Shown here piece after piece: positions 15,258 through 17,936 of a stretch of DNA of 17,936 nt; within the stretch, counting starts at the first letter, position 1, and each line of letters starts with the position of its first letter. The stretch comes from Oscillospiraceae bacterium. GTDB taxonomy: Bacteria; Bacillota; Clostridia; Oscillospirales; Oscillospiraceae. The notes under the pieces are model-generated. The model was given only the letters and a program-made list of their open reading frames with translations. It had not been told where the DNA came from and did no database searches. The stretch is taken from NCBI GenBank assembly GCA_020866945.1, contig JAJBVW010000117.1:1-17936 (forward strand). The letters are read 5' to 3'. The position numbers were made by a program, and so were the translations under genes.

Positions 15258-15332
15258 TGGAGGCGCCATCCGGATTTGAACCGGAGAATCGCGGATTTGC
15301 AGTCCGCTGCCTTACCACTTGGCTATGGCGCC
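15258..15332 (-). tRNA. tRNA-Cys (GCA)
   Basis: 75-base cloverleaf with acceptor GGCGCCA/TGGCGCC, anticodon GCA within ACTGCAAA, a GTTCAAATC T loop, discriminator T and an encoded CCA. Confidence 0.97.
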
Positions 15333-15342
15333 ATAAAAAATG

Positions 15343-15418
<76 letters not shown>

Positions 15419-15434
15419 ACACTTGGGAAAATAT

Positions 15435-15510
15435 TGGAGCGGGCAACGAGATTCGAACTCGCTACCTCCACCTTGGCAAGGTGGCGCTCTGCCAAATGAG
15501 CTATGCCCGC
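15435..15510 (-). tRNA. tRNA-Gly (GCC), first copy
   Basis: 76 bases, identical to the gene at 15154-15229, with anticodon GCC and an encoded CCA. It lies three bases after tRNA-Asp in the transcript. Confidence 0.97.
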
Positions 15511-15513
15511 AAA

Positions 15514-15590
15514 TGGCGACCGAGAAGGGACTTGAACCCTCGACCTCCGGCGTGACAGGCCGGCGTTCTAACCGACTGAACTACTCGGCC
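15514..15590 (-). tRNA. tRNA-Asp (GTC)
   Basis: 77-base cloverleaf with acceptor GGCCGAG/CTCGGTC (one G-U), anticodon GTC within CCTGTCAC, a GTTCAAGTC T loop, discriminator G and an encoded CCA. Confidence 0.97.
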
Positions 15591-15593
15591 TAA

Positions 15594-15670
15594 TGGTGGG
15601 AACAACAGGACTCGAACCTGTGGCCCCCTGCTTGTAAGGCAGGTGCTCTAACCAGCTGAGCTATGCTCCC
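15594..15670 (-). tRNA. tRNA-Val (TAC)
   Basis: 77-base cloverleaf with acceptor GGGAGCA/TGTTCCC (one G-U), anticodon TAC within CTTACAA, a GTTCGAGTC T loop, discriminator A and an encoded CCA. It is the first gene of the operon. Its leader holds a small CCGCTT/AAGCGG hairpin (15681-15695). Confidence 0.97.
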
Positions 15671-15702
15671 ACGTAGCCACCCGCTTTTCAAGCGGCTTTG
15701 CC

Positions 15703-15731
15703 ATTATAAAACAGGATTCTCAACTTGTCAA
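15703..15731 (-). promoter_or_regulatory. consensus sigma-A promoter of the tRNA operon
   Basis: On the minus strand, TTGACA (15726-15731), exactly 17 bases, then TATAAT (15703-15708). All twelve hexamer positions match consensus, as expected for a strong stable-RNA promoter. A palindromic TTCCCGGGAA lies upstream at 15745-15754, within an A/T-rich stretch that could serve as an UP element. Confidence 0.95.
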
Positions 15732-15770
15732 TACAATTTTTCCGTTCCCGGGAAATTTTTTTCAAAATCC

Positions 15771-15796
15771 GGGGAGCGGCGGCCAGGCCGCTCCCC
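15771..15796. terminator. perfect hairpin upstream of the tRNA promoter
   Basis: The 10-base stem GGGGAGCGGC/GCCGCTCCCC has a 6-base loop. On the minus strand it is followed by GGATTTTG, so it could end transcripts coming from the surface-protein gene before the tRNA promoter. The T run is short, so this is uncertain. Confidence 0.4.
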
Positions 15797-15800
15797 GTCG

Positions 15801-15895
15801 GTGCCGGCTACGGGGGGAAGCTCTCCGTCAGTGCCGGCTACGGGGGGAACCTCTCCACCGCCTAGCGGCGGTCCCCCTCCCCTTTCAGGGGAGGC
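15801..15895 (-). repeat. palindromic GC-rich repeat, inverted copy plus a partial duplicate
   Basis: 15831-15895 is an inverted copy of the element found at 16023-16090 and 16183-16249. Read on the minus strand it starts GCCTCCCCTGAAAGGGGAGG and ends in GTAGCCGGCAC. Its outer 26 bases are duplicated in tandem with a 30-base period (15801-15826 and 15831-15856), differing by one base. It contains no gene. Confidence 0.75.
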
Positions 15896-15926
15896 TTCCA
15901 TAATACAGCGCTGGCAGTTAATAACG

Positions 15927-15990
15927 CACTGCGAAGCAGACTATCCTCTTAATTAGTGCGCACCAAAGGAGAGCATTGTCTGCCACGCAG
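15927..15990. repeat. inverted repeat joining the two repeat orientations
   Basis: 15927-15950 (ACTGCG..GCAGAC.ATCCTCTT) is a diverged inverted copy of the body at about 15966-15990 (GGAGAGCATTGTCTGCCACGCAGT). With the inverted module at 15831-15895 it suggests a head-to-head pair of elements centred near 15955. Confidence 0.5.
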
Positions 15991-16249
15991 TTCGTTGAAT
16001 GGAGTTGACTTCAATGCAGGATGCCTCCCCTGAAAGGGGAGGTGGCAGCGCCTCCGGCGCTGACGGAGAGGTTTCCCCCGTAACCAGCACCCAAGGAGAG
16101 CGTGTCCCGTAATTAGTACGCACCAAAGAAGAGCATTGTTTGCATTGCAGTCTGTTGAATGGAGCTGACTGCAATGCAGGAAGCCTCCCCTGAAAGGGGA
16201 GGGGGACCATGCGCAAGCATGGTGGAGAGGTTTCCCCCGTAACCAGCAC
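15951..16249 (+). repeat. two tandem copies of an intergenic repeat, offset 160 bases
   Basis: Copy 1 is 15951-16090 and copy 2 is 16111-16249, starting AATTAGTgCGCACCAAAG and AATTAGTaCGCACCAAAG. Each has an approximately 70-base body that includes GAGCATTGT, TTGAATGGAG and CAATGCAGGA. Each then has a terminal module (16023-16090; 16183-16249) with a CCTCCCCTGAAAGGGGAGG hairpin, a variable inner hairpin and a GGAGAGGTTTCCCCCGTAACCAGCAC end. Only the inner hairpin differs strongly (GCGCCTCCGGCGC against CCATGCGCAAGCATGG), with paired changes that keep the stem. No gene lies in 15732-16273; short open frames here are repeat translations. Confidence 0.8.
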
Positions 16250-16273
16250 TACATTAAACGATAATCCGCGCGT

Positions 16274-17936
16274 TCAGCGCTCCGCCTTTTCCTTCCTTCC
16301 CAGCGCGAGAACCGCGCCAAGTCCTGCGGCGCATACTGCGGCCAGAAGCGCCCAGAGGAACGGGCTGGCCCCGTCCCCGGTGGTCGGGGCGGTGTTCGCC
16401 GTTGCCGTGGCCGTGGGGGAAGCGCTGGGCGAAGCCGACTCTGCCGGAGGCTCGGTGGCCTCGCCGGTGGCGGGGATGTCCGCCAGCTCCTTCGTGGCCG
16501 TGTATGTCACGCCGTTAAAGGTGACTGTTGCGGTATAGACCGTCACGCCGTTCTCCGCGGCGGTGGCGGCAGTCTTGACCTCGGATGTCACCGTGGCCGC
16601 CGCCGTCTGAACGTCGCCGCAGGCCGCGCAGGTGAGGCCCAGCACAGCGGATGTCCCGTCCTCCGACCAGGTGAACACAGCCTCATAGCTGTGGCCCGTG
16701 GCGGGGATGACCTCGGCGTCCTTCACCACGTCACAATTCTTGCAGTGGATGGACTGGCTGCCGTCGGTGGTGCAGGTGGCCGCCTTGTCAATGGTATACT
16801 CCGTCTCCCAGTCGTGTCCGGCGGCGTCAACGCCCCGGGTCTCCGTGAAGCCGCAGACGGCGCAGACCCGCCGCTCGCTGCCATCATCGGCACAGGTGGG
16901 AGATTCCACCGTCTCCCATGCCCCAAAGCTGTGGCCCGTGGCGGGGATGGTCTCCCATGCCCCAAAGCTGTGGCCCGTGGCGGGGATGGTCTCCCCCGCC
17001 TCCACGGTGGTGTTACAGACGGTGCAGACCAAGTCACCGGTATATCCCGCCTCCGTGCAGGTCGCGTCCTTCGCGTTTTGCAGCACAGTGCTGTGGCCCG
17101 TCTCGTCAATATTCGTCAGCACCAGCGTGGGCGGGTTCGCGGCCCACGTCTCCGTAAACACGGCGGTGTAGGTGGTCTGGCCCTGTGCCGTGCAGGTGGG
17201 TTCCAGGGTCGTCTCATTCGTGACACTTGCCTCTGCCGTTTCATATTCCGTGCATTTGGTGCAGCTGTGGGTGGTGGTGCAGGTTTTGTTCTCCTCGCCC
17301 CAGGTGTAAACTGTCGTCCCCCAGGTGTGAACCGTCTCTGTTTTTTGCCCCTTACATTCGGTGCAGGTATATAGAATTTGCTCGTCCGTTGTCTCCGTGG
17401 CCGCCGTTACTTGGCTCACGACCCAGACGTGGGCCGTCTGGGTTATATTGGCGGTGCTGCTGAAAGAGTTGCCTTCATAGGTCGTGCCGCAGTTCACAAT
17501 GGTGACGTCCGTCAGGCTGGAGCAGTTCCAAAAGGCATAGTGTCCCACGGTTGTTATATTGGCGGGAATCGTCACCGCCGTCAGGACGGCGCATCCATAG
17601 AATGTGTATTCTTCAATGGTGGTTATACCGCTGCCAATGGTGACGGTTGTCAGCTTGGTGCAGCCCCTAAAGGCGGAGTTCCCCATGGAGGTGACGCTGT
17701 TCGGAATCGTGATTTCGGTCAGCTCAGTACAGTCATTAAAGGCAGAGGCCCCGATGGAGGTGACACTGGCCGGAATCTTGATGGCGGTCAGCACGGTGCA
17801 GCAATTAAAGGCAGATGACCCGATGGAGGTGACGCTGGCAGGTATCTCGATGGCGTTCAGCTTAGAGCAGCCTCGAAAGGCGGATTCCCCGATAGATGCC
17901 AGCTCGCTGTTGTTACCGAAGGTTACGGTGGTCAGC
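16274..17936 (-). CDS. BspA-type leucine-rich-repeat surface protein with CxxC/ATGH modules (5' end outside the window)
   Basis: About 553 codons are visible and the frame is open to the right edge; the apparent start at 17794 is an internal GTG (Val) inside a repeat. The N-terminal visible part has about six LRR_5 (BspA/TpLRR) units of 23 residues (L-x-I-x-IP-x-SVTSIG-x-x-AF-x-x-C). Then follow about six modules with CxxC pairs and a GH motif (ATCT..G......C..C......PATGHS), a Ser/Thr/Ala/Pro stalk, PTTGD, a hydrophobic helix and the basic tail RKEKAER. The layout is that of a wall-anchored protein, with a sorting signal that departs from LPxTG at its first position. A 39-base perfect duplication adds one 13-residue unit. 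It is probably a surface adhesion or scaffold protein; the ligand is unknown. Confidence 0.88.
   Translation of the reverse strand, partial: LTTVTFGNNSELASIGESAFRGCSKLNAIEIPASVTSIGSSAFNCCTVLTAIKIPASVTSIGASAFNDCTELTEITIPNSVTSMGNSAFRGCTKLTTVTIGSGITTIEEYTFYGCAVLTAVTIPANITTVGHYAFWNCSSLTDVTIVNCGTTYEGNSFSSTANITQTAHVWVVSQVTAATETTDEQILYTCTECKGQKTETVHTWGTTVYTWGEENKTCTTTHSCTKCTEYETAEASVTNETTLEPTCTAQGQTTYTAVFTETWAANPPTLVLTNIDETGHSTVLQNAKDATCTEAGYTGDLVCTVCNTTVEAGETIPATGHSFGAWETIPATGHSFGAWETVESPTCADDGSERRVCAVCGFTETRGVDAAGHDWETEYTIDKAATCTTDGSQSIHCKNCDVVKDAEVIPATGHSYEAVFTWSEDGTSAVLGLTCAACGDVQTAAATVTSEVKTAATAAENGVTVYTATVTFNGVTYTATKELADIPATGEATEPPAESASPSASPTATATANTAPTTGDGASPFLWALLAAVCAAGLGAVLALGRKEKAER
16911..16988 (-). 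repeat. perfect 39-base tandem duplication in the surface-protein gene
   Basis: 16911-16949 and 16950-16988 are identical. Each encodes IPATGHSFGAWET in frame. Perfect identity at the DNA level suggests a recent slippage or recombination event. Confidence 0.95.
17516..17936 (-). repeat. 69-base leucine-rich-repeat units
   Basis: Consecutive 69-base units (17584-17516, 17653-17585, 17722-17654, 17791-17723, 17860-17792) encode 23-residue LRRs. A slightly longer unit (75 bases) runs to the window edge. The block ATxSVTSIG is nearly identical between units. Confidence 0.85.

Noticed and set aside
15951..16249. A CRISPR array
   Set aside because: There are only two tandem units of about 140 bases with conserved bodies and no short repeats with unique spacers; no cas genes are nearby.
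17792..17794. A start codon for the leucine-rich-repeat protein at 17794
   Set aside because: The codon is GTG (Val) inside a 23-residue repeat; the frame and the repeats continue to the window edge.

Overview
The window looks like chromosomal DNA of a GC-rich, anaerobic, gut-type Clostridia member, probably of the Oscillospiraceae group. This rests on house-keeping genes of Firmicutes type, sigma-A promoters with 17-base spacers, a CIRCE element, a VanW-domain envelope protein, a clostridial selenium gene set, a BspA-type leucine-rich-repeat surface protein and GC-rich intergenic repeats. The taxonomic call is inference.

Left part (1-7567), all on the minus strand. A probable four-gene transcription unit starts at a good sigma-A promoter (6488-6516). 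In transcript order it encodes a CbxX/CfqX-type AAA ATPase, the radical SAM protein HemW, a membrane-anchored VanW/YoaR-like protein with an extended Thr/Glu/Asp-rich tail, and methionyl-tRNA synthetase, which is cut by the left window edge. Upstream of it lies a single lipoprotein gene (6647-7567) with its own promoter and a good terminator.

Middle (7568-9953), plus strand. htpG (Hsp90) is driven by a TTGACA-17-TAAATT promoter. A perfect CIRCE operator follows the -10 box, which predicts HrcA control. The gene is followed by a structured 100-130 base intergenic element and a rho-independent terminator.

Right-middle (9976-15060), plus strand. A promoter at 9998-10026 drives a tightly packed seven-gene selenium operon: yedE-like membrane protein, a TusA/YedF-like 67-aa protein, selD, a DUF3343 protein, an EF2568-type class V aminotransferase, yqeB and yqeC. 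Five of the six junctions are ATGA overlaps; the selD/DUF3343 junction has a 1-base gap. This set is the known accessory cluster for selenium-dependent molybdenum hydroxylases: selenium is taken up or carried, activated to selenophosphate by SelD, and passed to a labile selenium cofactor that YqeB and YqeC help to make. No hydroxylase, selA, selB or selC lies in the window. The aminotransferase carries an apparent one-base deletion in a C run.

Right (15068-17936). Convergent hairpins end the selenium operon and a minus-strand tRNA operon (Val-Asp-Gly-Phe-Cys-Gly), whose promoter matches consensus perfectly (TTGACA-17-TATAAT). A 480-base gene-free stretch is filled with GC-rich palindromic repeats in both orientations. 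The window ends in the 3' part of a large minus-strand surface protein with leucine-rich repeats, CxxC/ATGH modules and an atypical sortase-like C-terminus.

I found no wholly new system. The points most worth following up are the selenium operon with its frameshift, the CIRCE-controlled htpG, and the two families of structured intergenic repeats.
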